Shown here piece after piece: positions 1 through 8,322 of a stretch of DNA of 64,000 nt. The notes under the pieces were generated by a model that was given only the letters and a program-made list of their open reading frames with translations, had not been told where the DNA came from and searched no databases. The position numbers and the translations under genes are program-made. The stretch's first letter is position 1; each line of letters opens with the position of its first letter. Source of the DNA: Halioglobus sp. (lineage in GTDB: Bacteria; Pseudomonadota; Gammaproteobacteria; Pseudomonadales; Halieaceae); assembly GCA_029246385.1 (NCBI GenBank), contig JAQWNG010000043.1, positions 1-64,000 on the forward strand, in the 5' to 3' direction.

Positions 1-2
1 GG

Positions 3-545
3 TCGTTGGAGTACAACGGTTTCGGTGGTTTCACGTATACGGCTTCTGCTAACGCATCCGGTGCTGACAGTTTCGAGTATACGATCACCGATGACGACGG
101 CGATGCCTCTACTGCGACCGTGTATCTGACGATTGATGCGCCGTTAGTCATTGCGCGAGCGGCCTCGCTCAGCGTGGGCGGCGATGCGTCTACGCTATTG
201 GGTGTCGAGGGCGCGGCAGATGTGTTCGCTTGGTCACTGGGTGATGAAACTACCGACGGTGATCTAATCGTAGGCTTCAACCCTGATGAGGACGCGATTG
301 ATATCGCAGACTTGCTCGTGGGTTTGGATACAACGGACCTAAGCCAGTTCCTCGAGGTCGGTTTGGCTGATGATGATGCAAGTACGGTGATCAGGGTCAG
401 TGCCTCTGGCGATTTTGCGTCTGCCGATCAGGTTATTACTGTGCAGAATGTCGACCTGTTCGATGGTGTCGACTTCGGTGATCTATCTGCGGTCAATTCC
501 GCGCTCCAGAGTTTGGTTGACGCCGGCAAATTGATCGCTGAGTAA
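3..545 (+). CDS. C-terminal end of a type I-secreted RTX/VCBS-type adhesin (5' end outside window)
   Basis: The reading frame is open from the left edge, so only the last 180 residues are visible. The first ~45 residues resemble the end of a cadherin/VCBS-like repeat (DSFEYTITDDDGD, then a beta-rich stretch). Residues ~55-180 look like the C-terminal target domain of type I secretion substrates (VC_A0849 subclass): a VFAWSLGDE motif, then DLIVGFNPDEDAIDIADLL, a pattern typical of RTX adhesin tails. The protein is very acidic, as expected for a calcium-binding secreted adhesin. A TolC-type channel lies about 1 kb downstream, which supports type I export. The ABC transporter and membrane fusion partners are not in the window and may lie to the left. 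Family assignment is from pattern recognition; total size and adhesin role are inferred. Confidence 0.8.
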   Translation, partial: SLEYNGFGGFTYTASANASGADSFEYTITDDDGDASTATVYLTIDAPLVIARAASLSVGGDASTLLGVEGAADVFAWSLGDETTDGDLIVGFNPDEDAIDIADLLVGLDTTDLSQFLEVGLADDDASTVIRVSASGDFASADQVITVQNVDLFDGVDFGDLSAVNSALQSLVDAGKLIAE

Positions 546-568
546 AGATCGAAGAGGCGCCATACCCA

Positions 569-605
569 CCCCACAAACCGAGCGCGATTATGGGGCTTTT
601 TATTT
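569..605 (+). terminator. possible weak rho-independent terminator after the adhesin gene
   Basis: A CCCCA/TGGGG stem with an ~17-nt loop is followed directly by CTTTTTA. The stem is short and the loop long, so this is a weak candidate. Its position 24 bases after the adhesin stop is suitable. Confidence 0.35.
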
Positions 606-618
606 GGAGAAGTGCAAT

Positions 619-936
619 ATGCCCTTTGTGAAGCGCGATGCAGGTGGAGTAGTGGTCGCTGTCAGTCGTGAGTCGACAGCAGGGTTTACTGAGCAACTGG
701 CGACAGATGATCCGGCAATGTCTGAGTTTTTGATGGAGATTAGTGGCGATGCCTCTTCTCTTGGCGCCTCCGACCAGCGCTTCGTGCGGGTGTTAGAGGA
801 TGTGGTGGATTTGCTGATCGCAAAGGGCCTAGTTTTGTTTACGGAACTGCCAATAGATGCCCAGCAGAAAATCATGCGACGCCAGGAAATGCGTTCCGAA
901 GTGGGCAACTTACAGGATTTGATCAGTAAAGATTGA
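619..936 (+). CDS. small conserved protein (often mislabelled tryptophan synthase beta-like)
   Basis: This is a 105-residue acidic cytoplasmic protein with no signal peptide or membrane segment. It starts MPFVKRDAGGVVVAV and has a central RVLEDVVDLLIAKG helix followed by an FTELPIDAQQKI segment. That layout matches short pseudomonad proteins that databases often call 'tryptophan synthase subunit beta-like', although they have no tryptophan synthase fold or PLP lysine. The start is set by GGAGAAG seven bases before the ATG; an upstream TTG in frame lacks a comparable site. It sits between the adhesin and its putative outer-membrane channel, but this family also occurs elsewhere, so linkage to secretion is unproven. 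Function unknown. Confidence 0.7.
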   Translation: MPFVKRDAGGVVVAVSRESTAGFTEQLATDDPAMSEFLMEISGDASSLGASDQRFVRVLEDVVDLLIAKGLVLFTELPIDAQQKIMRRQEMRSEVGNLQDLISKD

Positions 937-1537
937 ATGCTCGATTTTCCCGCAGGGTTTGCATGCTGCCGAACGTCCTCGCCTTACTATACATCTCAAC
1001 TAACGTGACTCACTTCCGCGATAATTGAACCGCGTAACGCTGCCCCGGCCTGCGCGGTATATGGCGAGCAGCGACTGCATCAAGCCCCGTTTTTCACCAA
1101 TTAGCGTAGATTTTTAAAAATTTAGTGGATAACACTCAATTAGCGCGAATTATGAGTCTATATTAATCTATTAAAGGGCTTATCTGTGATTTTTTTTGCT
1201 GCTATCGGCGCGATAGCGTTACTGTGTCCGCTACTATTCAGCCTGAAACACCATGACTTAGTGGAAAAAATAGGGTATTCCCTCTGTTCATCTGACCCAA
1301 TATGATGGTTAGATGAAATCGCGCGTAAGTTTGATGACAAAACCATCAGAGAGTAATAAATGGAAGCAGTAGCGCAAGCCCCGACAGGTATAGCAGATTA
1401 GTTGCTGATTGCAGTTCCCAAAATACAGGCTATACTGAAAAAAACCGGCTTGACTGCTTGTGCTGTAAGTTGAGCAGGGGCACATTCCGCTGCCACGTAT
1501 TCAAGTGCGACAGCGTTGTTTTGATAAAGGATATGAT
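937..1537. other. 600-bp intergenic region upstream of the TolC-OmpA gene
   Basis: No convincing gene was found on either strand; the 62-codon minus-strand frame here has no ribosome site or recognisable sequence. The only element I can support is a sigma70-like promoter at 1409-1436. The rest is AT-rich with no clear repeat. Confidence 0.5.
1409..1436 (+). promoter_or_regulatory. candidate sigma70 promoter for the TolC-OmpA gene
   Basis: TTGCAG and TATACT are separated by 16 bp, with a predicted start of transcription near 1443, about 95 bases before the ATG. Both hexamers match the consensus at four or five positions. It was found by eye only. Confidence 0.4.
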
Positions 1538-3361
1538 ATGTTCAAGGCAAGTGGGTTTTATGCGGCGATTATCGTCTCAATCACGGGGATGAATGCGTCA
1601 CACGCACAAACTGAATCTCGGGTTGCGGACGCAAATATTTCCGGGCTCAAGGAGGCAATTACTCAAGGTGTGATGATCAGCCCTCGCGTTAATGCCGATT
1701 GGTACAACTTTGCTGCGAAGGGATACGCAGAACAAGGTGCGCGCGGTGGTTACTACCCCAGTGTTGACCTCGCAGCGCGCATAGGCCGTGAGGATCGGGA
1801 TACGCCACTCCTCGACATTGGTGACTTTGGCTATGATGCCACGCAATTTAGCATCACTCAGATGCTGTTCGACGGTTTTGCCACTCGCGACGAGGTTGCC
1901 CGTCTAGGCTATGACAAATTGTCCCAGTATTATAATTTTAAGCGGGCCTCTGAGGAAGTCGCTCTAGAAGTAACGGTGGCGTACCTCGATGCGGTGAAAT
2001 ATCAACGGCTGGTGAATTTCGCCAAGGCTAACCTGCAAGTTCATCGGTCGATTCATCGGCAGATCGCTGAGCGTGCTGGCGGTGGCGTAAGTCAGGGGGT
2101 TGATCTTGATCAGGCCGTTGCGCGGGTAGGTTTAGCTGAAACCAATCTGGTGATAGAGGCCGCAAATCTGAATGACGTCCTTAATCGATTTCAACGGCTG
2201 GTTGGTGCTTACCCTGACGCAAACCTGGCGGTGCCTGCAGTGCCAGAAGCGGAGATACCTGAGTTGCGCGGGGCTGCTTTGGAGATAGCCTATCAGCGCA
2301 GTCCCGTGATTAACGCCTCAATTGAAAGATTGCGTGCGGCACAGGAAGCATTGAATTTAACCAATGCGCCTATGATGCCGCGCTTTGATCTGCGCTATCG
2401 GAACGAGGTGGAGCACGATACTGATGGTATTGACGGACGCTTTAACACCGAGGCTGTTGAACTTGTCATGACCTACAACCTGTTTCGAGGTGGTGCGGAT
2501 AGCGCGCGTAAGCGCGAGTACTATAGCCTCTACAACGCAGCCGTAGAAGAGCGCAAGCAGGCATGCTTGAATGTGCGACAAGACATTAGCAATAACTTTA
2601 ACGAGCTGGCTGCGCTGCGCGAGCAAGTGGTATTGACAGAAGTGAGCCGCAAAGCGCAGGACGCGACACGCAAGGCATATAGGGATCAGTTTGATCGCGG
2701 TCGGCGTTCGCTGCTCGACTTGCTCGATAGCCAGAATGAATATTTTGAGTCTGAGCGCGCGAACATTAATGCAATTGTCGATGAGGTAGCATCTCAGGCT
2801 AGTACTCTAGCCAACATGGGACTTTTGCTGGCGTCACTGGAGGTCGATGGACTGAATGCAGAAAAGATCGCTGGAATGGATCTTGATTTGACACGTGATC
2901 CTAGCGATAAAAATACGCAGGCATTGTGCCCTGGGGAGCCATCGACGACGCCGCCCTCTGATACGGAGGAGGAGGTGTCTGATGGCAGTGATCGCTACCG
3001 TCCACTCGTTGGCGGCGGAGTGGCGCTCGAGATTGACGTTCAGTTTGAAGTTAATTCGTCGGTCATTACTTCGGCTTATGATACTGAGATTGACGTTGTA
3101 GCGCAGACGCTAGCGGACAACCCTGACTCTCGAGTCGTGGTGGAAGGCCACACTGACTCCATCGGCGATCCTAAATACAACCTGTGGTTGTCTGAGCGAC
3201 GTGCAGAGGCTGTTCGCCAGCTGCTCATTGATCAGCATGGAGTAAACCCTTCGCAGATTAGCGCTGTTGGACGCGGCGAAGAGTCACCGGTAGCAAACAA
3301 CCGCACGGCAGATGGGCGCAGACTGAATCGTCGGGTGGAGCTGATAATGAATGCCGAATAA
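1538..3361 (+). CDS. TolC-family type I secretion outer-membrane channel fused to a C-terminal OmpA domain
   Basis: This 607-residue protein has a signal peptide ending near NASHA-Q at residue ~23. Residues ~35-435 form a TolC/LapE/AggA-type outer-membrane efflux protein: two repeated coiled-coil halves, with the QMLFDG and TYNLFRGG beta-barrel signatures and the RRSLLDLLDSQNEYF helix typical of the second half. A Pro/Ser/Thr/Asp/Glu-rich linker (~445-475) follows, then an OmpA/MotB-like domain (~490-605) with GHTDSIGD, LSERRAEAVRQLL and a GRGEESP...NRRVEL end, containing the Asp and Arg expected to bind peptidoglycan. Start: ATG with AAAGGA six bases upstream; an in-frame GTG at 1505 would spoil the signal peptide. 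It probably exports the adhesin at the left edge. Channel and OmpA functions are usually on separate proteins, so the fusion is notable. Confidence 0.88.
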   Translation: MFKASGFYAAIIVSITGMNASHAQTESRVADANISGLKEAITQGVMISPRVNADWYNFAAKGYAEQGARGGYYPSVDLAARIGREDRDTPLLDIGDFGYDATQFSITQMLFDGFATRDEVARLGYDKLSQYYNFKRASEEVALEVTVAYLDAVKYQRLVNFAKANLQVHRSIHRQIAERAGGGVSQGVDLDQAVARVGLAETNLVIEAANLNDVLNRFQRLVGAYPDANLAVPAVPEAEIPELRGAALEIAYQRSPVINASIERLRAAQEALNLTNAPMMPRFDLRYRNEVEHDTDGIDGRFNTEAVELVMTYNLFRGGADSARKREYYSLYNAAVEERKQACLNVRQDISNNFNELAALREQVVLTEVSRKAQDATRKAYRDQFDRGRRSLLDLLDSQNEYFESERANINAIVDEVASQASTLANMGLLLASLEVDGLNAEKIAGMDLDLTRDPSDKNTQALCPGEPSTTPPSDTEEEVSDGSDRYRPLVGGGVALEIDVQFEVNSSVITSAYDTEIDVVAQTLADNPDSRVVVEGHTDSIGDPKYNLWLSERRAEAVRQLLIDQHGVNPSQISAVGRGEESPVANNRTADGRRLNRRVELIMNAE

Positions 3362-3400
3362 GACCGCCGTCTCCTCCGATGTGTGTTGGTCTATTTTTTT
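3361..3400 (+). terminator. possible terminator after the TolC-OmpA gene
   Basis: AGACC pairs with GGTCT across a 22-nt loop and is followed by ATTTTTTT. The stem is only 5 bp, but the T-run and position immediately after the stop fit a weak intrinsic terminator. Confidence 0.3.
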
Positions 3401-3450
3401 CGAGCGGTTTCGACTATAAATGGCAGTTCAGACTAAAAGTAGAGACGCTA

Positions 3451-4035
3451 TCAAACCTGCTCGATAGGATCGCGCCACATTAGCCACAGCGGTGGTGCAG
3501 AGGAAGAAAATCGTATCCGCTTCAGCACCTTAAAACCATGCCCCTGATAAAACGCTAGGTTGTCTTCCTTGGAGTTCTCAAGGTAAGCGGGCATTCCCTC
3601 GGCATCACACCGCTTTAACATATGACTGATGAGTGCGGTACCTAGGCCCTGACCCTTGTGTTCAGGCGTGACACCGATCGCGAAGAGATAGTAATGGGGA
3701 CGTTTTGGGTGATACCGTTCTGTCTTGATAGCGCTTATTAGCAGACGATATATACCAATGAAACCACCGACCTTTAGAGCCGTGCTTGCGCTGGCTAGGT
3801 TTATCGGCCATTTCAGCTTCTGGCTCGGTCCCAGCCATGATGCGACCCCGCGTCCTGCAGGGTCTAGATAACTTAGTTCATGCCAGGCGAAGACAGGCAC
3901 AATAAATTGGAAAAATGGTTCAAGTGATGGCGGCTCATTGCAGATCCAATTGATCACGGGGTCGTCTTGGAAAGCCTCGGCAAGGATGCGGGCGGCCTCA
4001 TGTGAGTTCGATTTGTCTACCAACGTAAAATTCAT
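3451..4035 (-). CDS. GNAT-family N-acetyltransferase
   Basis: This is a 194-residue cytoplasmic protein with a GNAT fold. The acetyl-CoA binding motif A is clear: a beta strand (YLFAIGV) followed by TPEHKGQGLGTALISHML, including the Q/R-x-x-G-x-G/A pyrophosphate loop. A typical motif B follows with AYLENSKEDNLAFYQGHGF, where the Tyr is the usual general acid. The N-terminal ~100 residues are poorly conserved in such proteins, and the acceptor substrate cannot be told from sequence. It is monocistronic and convergent with the TolC-OmpA gene. The ribosome site before the ATG is weak. Confidence 0.8.
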   Translation of the reverse strand: MNFTLVDKSNSHEAARILAEAFQDDPVINWICNEPPSLEPFFQFIVPVFAWHELSYLDPAGRGVASWLGPSQKLKWPINLASASTALKVGGFIGIYRLLISAIKTERYHPKRPHYYLFAIGVTPEHKGQGLGTALISHMLKRCDAEGMPAYLENSKEDNLAFYQGHGFKVLKRIRFSSSAPPLWLMWRDPIEQV

Positions 4036-4472
4036 TAAACACCGTCTTGTTTGCAGCGATATTGCAGGCTAACCATGCTATCTCTGGCTGAGGTTTGCTG
4101 CAACTCGACTGATGATAGTTCTTGTCAAAACGTATCAGCATAAGCCCCTGTTGTTTCTCTGTCTGCGCGCATTTGGTGTTCCATCTGCCATTTTCTCGCG
4201 ACAGAATATTGGATGTTCTAGGCAATTGAAATCTATTCTACAGGGGGGGTATGGTCCTAAATAAAGAGCAGTCACGCAGGGGGATAACTGACACAAAAGC
4301 ACTACACAGTAGACAACAGACAGAAGTGCAGACTGGGTGTGCGACAGCTGAGTCCGTTACTGAAATTAGTGATAAAGACTATCGTTCGTTCTGCTTGCCA
4401 TGCGCTGCGCTGGAGGCAGCGGATGACCGAGGAAAGGGCAGCGAGCCCACTTCATCGGTCACCCGCTGAGCG
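4036..4472. other. 437-bp intergenic region
   Basis: Short open frames on both strands (about 72-75 codons) have no family resemblance and implausible composition, so I do not call genes. The main feature is the long imperfect hairpin at 4419-4466. Confidence 0.5.
4419..4466 (-). repeat. long imperfect hairpin just downstream of the nitronate monooxygenase-like gene
   Basis: GCGGATGACCGA and TCGGTCACCCGC form a 12-bp stem with one mismatch around a 24-nt loop. The loop itself holds GGGC-AGCGA-GCCC, so the RNA could fold as a nested hairpin. It lies seven bases beyond the stop codon of the minus-strand gene. There is no T-run, so it may be a rho-dependent or processing stem, or a dispersed extragenic repeat. 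Confidence 0.5.
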
Positions 4473-5597
4473 CTATTCCTGCGGAGTGATAGCGTTAATA
4501 TGATCCAGGGCATCGCTATACTCGGTTAGCAGGCGGAACACGATGTCGCGGCAGGACTCGACAGAATTGATCTGCCCCACCACCTGGCCAACTGGATTGA
4601 ATGCTATCTTTTGGCAGTCTCCGCTGCCAGCGTAACGGTGAGTGCGTCGCACCGCATCGAAAGTCAGATAACCCTGCAGAGGCATAGGAAGGGGATCTGG
4701 TGTGTCCTTGTCGTCCCACGCTTCTGTCCATTCGTTCTTTAGCATTCGGGCAGTTTTGCCGGTAAAAGAGCGCGAGCGCACGGTGTCCTCAGAAGTAGCA
4801 TTCATATAGGATTCACGCTGGGCGGGTTCTGCAGAGGCTTCTACCGAATTCAACCACATAGACCCCATCCATACGCCCTCTGCGCCCATACTCATTGCGG
4901 CCAGCATTTGACGTCCGTTGGCGATGCCGCCCGCGGCCAGAACAGGCAGCGGTGCAACGGCATCGACCATTTGAGGCCATAAAATCACCGATGTGACTTC
5001 TCCTGCATGGCCGCCACCCTCAGAGCCCTGGCAAATAACAAAGTCTAAGCCCGCATTCTTATGGGCGATACCGTGCTTGAGACGCCCAGCAAGCGCACCA
5101 ATGAGACGGCCAGAATCGTGGACCTGCTTGACAATGTCAGCGGGCGGTGTCCCCAACGCATTAACAATCATGCGACATTTTGGCCGCGTTAATGCTTCAT
5201 CGACTAGCGCTTGCGCTTGGACAGCGGAGAAACTGAGGCTGACCTCATCATCCTGCTCGGGCCATTCCGGAACGCCAGCATCGGCCAGTAACTTCTCGGA
5301 GAATTCACGGTGCTGCTCGGGGATCGCTGCCTGCAGCATTTCAACCAGTTCTTCCGGGCTGGTCAGGTCCATACCCTCATACTTCTGCGGGATGGCGGTG
5401 TCGACCCCGTAAATATGATCGCCAATATGATCATCTATCCAATCAAGTTCCTCTTTAAGCTTGGCGGCTGAGAACCCTACAGCGCCTAGCACACCTATAC
5501 CACCGGCCTTGCTTACCGCCACGACGACGTCACGACAGTGAGTAAAGGCAAAAATAGGTGCTTCAATACCCAATTGCTTACAAAAATCAGTCTGCAT
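4473..5597 (-). CDS. nitronate monooxygenase / 2-nitropropane dioxygenase-family FMN oxidoreductase
   Basis: This 374-residue TIM-barrel flavoprotein opens with IEAPIFAFTHCRDVVVAVSKAGG and GVLGAVGFS. It carries the FMN phosphate-binding segments CQGSEGGGHAGE (~residue 190) and PVLAAGGIANGRQ (~220), then GAEGVWMGS. This form, with FTHCRD near the N-terminus, is the NAD(P)H-dependent flavin oxidoreductase group common in mycobacteria and lipid-degrading proteobacteria. Relatives in that superfamily include IpdC of steroid ring degradation, but orthology cannot be claimed from reading alone. The start has a GGGGG ribosome site. It is a single gene, and a small inverted repeat (5626-5636) lies 29 bp upstream. 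The substrate is unknown; lipid or steroid CoA-ester reduction fits the neighbourhood. Confidence 0.8.
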   Translation of the reverse strand: MQTDFCKQLGIEAPIFAFTHCRDVVVAVSKAGGIGVLGAVGFSAAKLKEELDWIDDHIGDHIYGVDTAIPQKYEGMDLTSPEELVEMLQAAIPEQHREFSEKLLADAGVPEWPEQDDEVSLSFSAVQAQALVDEALTRPKCRMIVNALGTPPADIVKQVHDSGRLIGALAGRLKHGIAHKNAGLDFVICQGSEGGGHAGEVTSVILWPQMVDAVAPLPVLAAGGIANGRQMLAAMSMGAEGVWMGSMWLNSVEASAEPAQRESYMNATSEDTVRSRSFTGKTARMLKNEWTEAWDDKDTPDPLPMPLQGYLTFDAVRRTHRYAGSGDCQKIAFNPVGQVVGQINSVESCRDIVFRLLTEYSDALDHINAITPQE

Positions 5598-5992
5598 AAT
5601 ATTCCCCCGTAAATTGTGCTATAGCGAGACAGTCTCTCAAGCCAATATAGGATATACGAGTTGATAGACAGGATTAATGACGCGAGAGGCCGACGAAACT
5701 AGCAAAAATTAACGTAGCCGCGTCTTGATGATCCTCTTCGTGCCTGAAATATGAGTCTCATCAGCAGGCAACCGCTGAATACCCTTTTGGTTCTAAAGCC
5801 TCACAGTTGCCTGTATGAGATGTCATTATAGCCTTTGAGGCGTTATGGTTCACTGTGTGGAGTGTCCTCGACCGCACCGGCCCGTTGAACAAAAGATAAA
5901 GTTCCGCGGTTTACTCTGGCTACTGCTGGCCGCAGAGATTATATTGCACGCCTCAACGTTCAGATTGATGATAACGAAAACGGAGTATTGCT
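5598..5992. other. divergent 395-bp intergenic region
   Basis: This region separates the minus-strand flavoprotein from the plus-strand YebC-like gene and must hold both promoters. No gene was seen. Only the short inverted repeat at 5626-5636 stands out. Confidence 0.45.
5626..5636. promoter_or_regulatory. candidate small operator (GAGAC-A-GTCTC)
   Basis: A perfect 5-bp inverted repeat with a 1-nt centre lies 29 bp before the flavoprotein start codon. The size and location suit a TetR-type operator, but such repeats occur by chance and no cognate regulator is in the window. Confidence 0.25.
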
Positions 5993-6706
5993 ATGGGCAG
6001 AGCCTATCAGAATCGTAAAGACTCGATGGCTAAAACCTCTGATATGAAGGCGCGAATTTATAGTCGACATGCGCGTGAACTCTATGTTTCCGCCAAATCG
6101 GGCGGAGCAGACCCGGAAGGCAACCTATCACTGCGCGGGTTGATCGAGCGGGCAAAACGGAATCAAGTTCCCGCCCATGTCATTGAAAAGGCGCTGGATA
6201 AGGCACGCGGCGTGGGGGGCGAGGATTTTGCCACCGCGCGCTATGAAGGGTTTGGGCCAGGTGGGACTATGGTGATTGTCGATTGTCTAACAGACAATCC
6301 TAATCGTACGTTTGGTGATGTCCGTCAGTGCTTTACGAAGGCAAAATGTAAGCTGGGCTCACCCGGGAGCGTCAGTCACTTATTTGATCACAGCGCCATC
6401 TTAATGTTTAAAGGGAGCGAAGAGGAGGCGGTATTGGAGGCTCTAATGATGGCAGATGTGGATGTCTCTGATATCGAGAGCGAAGGCGGTAATGTGACGA
6501 TATTTACGCCACAAACCGAATACTACAAGGCGAAACAGGCTTTACTCGATGCCTTCAATGGCGTTAGTTTTGAGGTCGATGAGATTCAGTTTATTCCTCA
6601 AGCTAGCGTATCACTTGGCGAGGAGGATCAGCTCGCATTTGACACTTTAGTCGATATGCTCGAATACCTAGAAGATGTGCAGAGCGTGTTTCACAACGCA
6701 GGGTGA
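5993..6706 (+). CDS. YebC/PmpR-family regulator or ribosome-associated factor, YeeN-like
   Basis: This 237-residue protein has the complete three-domain YebC/TACO1 architecture: a basic N-terminal helical domain (NRKDSMAKTSDMKARIYS, then NLSLRGLIERAKRNQVP), the central RYEGFGPGGTMVIVDCLTDN motif, and a C-terminal ferredoxin-like domain ending YLEDVQSVFHN. The N-terminus is closer to the E. coli YeeN-type paralogue than to canonical YebC. The family acts as DNA-binding regulators and, in recent work on YebC/TACO1, as factors relieving ribosome stalling. The start has CGGAG nine bases upstream of the ATG. It is the only candidate regulatory protein in this window. Confidence 0.92.
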   Translation: MGRAYQNRKDSMAKTSDMKARIYSRHARELYVSAKSGGADPEGNLSLRGLIERAKRNQVPAHVIEKALDKARGVGGEDFATARYEGFGPGGTMVIVDCLTDNPNRTFGDVRQCFTKAKCKLGSPGSVSHLFDHSAILMFKGSEEEAVLEALMMADVDVSDIESEGGNVTIFTPQTEYYKAKQALLDAFNGVSFEVDEIQFIPQASVSLGEEDQLAFDTLVDMLEYLEDVQSVFHNAG

Positions 6707-6812
6707 CGCGCTGTGGGGCCGGTGGTATATTCGACACGGGGTGAGTGTCAAAGACGCTAAACATGCTCAGCGGCAGCCCCTGTCAAAACTAATAAGTCCC
6801 TAGGAGAATATT

Positions 6813-7211
6813 ATGTTGAATGCAAAATTGCTTGGTTTTCTATCGCTTGTCCTCATGAGCTTTGTTGTTGCCGGTTGCAGCGACGAATCTAAGCAGAGCA
6901 TGGAGGATAGTGCCTCAAGTATTAGTGATACGGTCAGTGAGTCCGTTAAAAGTGCCGGTGACGCAGTGGAGTCTGCAGCCGATAGCGCTGGCGACATGGC
7001 GAGTGAGGCCTCTGACAAGGCGCATGAGATGGCTTCTGGCGCGGCGAGTGCAACTAGTGATGCTATGGAGTCTGCGGGCGATATGGCTGATCATGCCGGT
7101 CACAGTATGGCGGCCGGAGCCGATAGTGCGGGTGATGTGGTTGACGAGGCAGCTGACAGTGTCAAAGATGCGGCGGCGAACACTGCCGATAGCGCTAAAA
7201 GCGCGATGTAA
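6813..7211 (+). CDS. small low-complexity (LEA-like) lipoprotein
   Basis: This 132-residue protein has a lipoprotein signal peptide with lipobox VVAGC (Cys ~22) and AGGAGA before the ATG. The mature ~110 residues are almost entirely Ala, Ser, Asp, Glu, Lys and Gly in irregular 7-11-residue periods such as SAGDAVESAADSAGDM and SAGDVVDEAADSVKDA. That resembles late-embryogenesis-abundant or apolipoprotein-like amphipathic helices. Similar Ala/Asp-rich lipoproteins are often stress-induced envelope proteins. No enzyme motif is visible. It is followed at once by a GC-rich hairpin, so it is probably transcribed alone. A second open frame over the same DNA is a shadow. Confidence 0.8.
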   Translation: MLNAKLLGFLSLVLMSFVVAGCSDESKQSMEDSASSISDTVSESVKSAGDAVESAADSAGDMASEASDKAHEMASGAASATSDAMESAGDMADHAGHSMAAGADSAGDVVDEAADSVKDAAANTADSAKSAM

Positions 7212-7232
7212 GTGTAGATTTTTCTCTCGACA

Positions 7233-7250
7233 AAGCCCCGGTAGGGGCTT
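7233..7250 (+). terminator. hairpin terminator after the lipoprotein gene
   Basis: AAGCCCC-GG-TA-GGGGCTT forms a tight stem-loop 22 bp beyond the stop codon. Only a short T stretch follows, so termination may be partial; the stem is symmetrical and could serve the convergent gene too. Confidence 0.6.
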
Positions 7251-7338
7251 CGTCGTCTAAATTATTAGCGCTGTTCGATCTGGTCTGACAGGCCGGCGCT
7301 GCGATGAGCCGTTGTCACATTCATATCGGTTCTAATCG

Positions 7339-8322
7339 TTACTGGAAGGCTTCTCGCAACAATTGAAAGGAGCGTTTACGATCCTTTAAATAGTACATAT
7401 TGGTTACTGCCATAATTTCGTCTGCATCGTGTAATGCGGCGATCGTCTCAATTTTTTGTTTTACTTGTTGCTGCGTGCCGCAAGCTCGGCTGCTCTGCCG
7501 CCCGGCAATAAATGCTTTTTCGTGCGCCCCTATGGGATAGGTCGAAGCCTCCTGCGGCGTCATTGATCGCCCATTGGACTGGCCTGTGAAAAAACGAAAC
7601 AAATTTAGATCGTAGGTCAATTGCAGGGCATTGGCTTCCTCTTCCGTGTCGGCACAGAACACGCTCAATGTGAGAATAGCATAGGGATGCGGACGGTGTT
7701 GACTAGGCTGAAAATGCGATTTGTAGAGCCCGATTAGTCTCGTATCGGCCTGTGGATTGATGAATAAAGCGAGGTTGTATGGCAAACCGCGTTGCGCCGC
7801 CAGTATTGCGCTGTCGAAACTGGAACCAAGCATCCACAGTGGAATAGCTTCTGGGGGGCGCGGACTAACAATGGGGCTGGCCGAGTCGGACCACAAATAC
7901 TCGCTGAGCTTTGACGCTAACTGTGGAAATGCATCGAACTTTGGCTGCCCATCGGGAGCCAGAGCGACAGCAGTCGCCATGTCCGCGCCTGGCGCCCGAC
8001 CAATACCAAGGTCCACGCGACCGGGATAAAGGTTCGCCAGCAGCGAGAACACTTCTGCCACTTTATAGGCGCTGTAATGCGGCAACATAATGCCGCCCGA
8101 ACCGATGCGGATGGAGCGAGTTGCTGCGCCCAGCGCAGCCAATAATACTTCCGGCGCACTCCCGGCCACAGACGGAAAGGCGTGATGCTCCGATACCCAA
8201 AATCGCGTGTAAGCCAGTTCTTCGCACCACTTAGCCATCTGAAGGGTTTCCTGCAGTGCTGCGGCGGCCTGATCCGGCTCAGGGGCCAGTGATTGATCCA
8301 GTACAGAGAGTTTCAATGCCAT
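7339..8322 (-). CDS. LLM-class flavin-dependent oxidoreductase, YhbW/MsnO8 type
   Basis: This 327-residue bacterial luciferase-like monooxygenase has the TIM-barrel signatures LSVLDQS at the N-terminus, RFWVSEHH (~40), SAPEVLLAALGAATRSIRIGSGG (~56-77) and PGRVDLGIGRAPG (~100). These are the hallmarks of the alkanal-monooxygenase-like YhbW group that uses FMNH2. Substrate unknown. The start follows GGAGGCGAG, with longer-than-usual spacing. It is transcribed alone and is convergent with the lipoprotein gene across the 7233 hairpin. Confidence 0.88.
   Translation of the reverse strand: MALKLSVLDQSLAPEPDQAAAALQETLQMAKWCEELAYTRFWVSEHHAFPSVAGSAPEVLLAALGAATRSIRIGSGGIMLPHYSAYKVAEVFSLLANLYPGRVDLGIGRAPGADMATAVALAPDGQPKFDAFPQLASKLSEYLWSDSASPIVSPRPPEAIPLWMLGSSFDSAILAAQRGLPYNLALFINPQADTRLIGLYKSHFQPSQHRPHPYAILTLSVFCADTEEEANALQLTYDLNLFRFFTGQSNGRSMTPQEASTYPIGAHEKAFIAGRQSSRACGTQQQVKQKIETIAALHDADEIMAVTNMYYLKDRKRSFQLLREAFQ

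Noticed and set aside
619-936. Tryptophan synthase beta subunit
   Set aside because: The short protein resembles ones that databases give that name, but it has no PLP-binding lysine region and is far too short to be the enzyme.
4251-4469. 72-codon plus-strand frame
   Set aside because: It begins after a G-rich stretch that mimics a ribosome site, but the protein has no recognisable pattern and it covers the 4419-4466 hairpin.
6862-7260. second long plus-strand frame over the lipoprotein gene
   Set aside because: Out-of-frame shadow produced by the biased composition of the repeat-rich lipoprotein.
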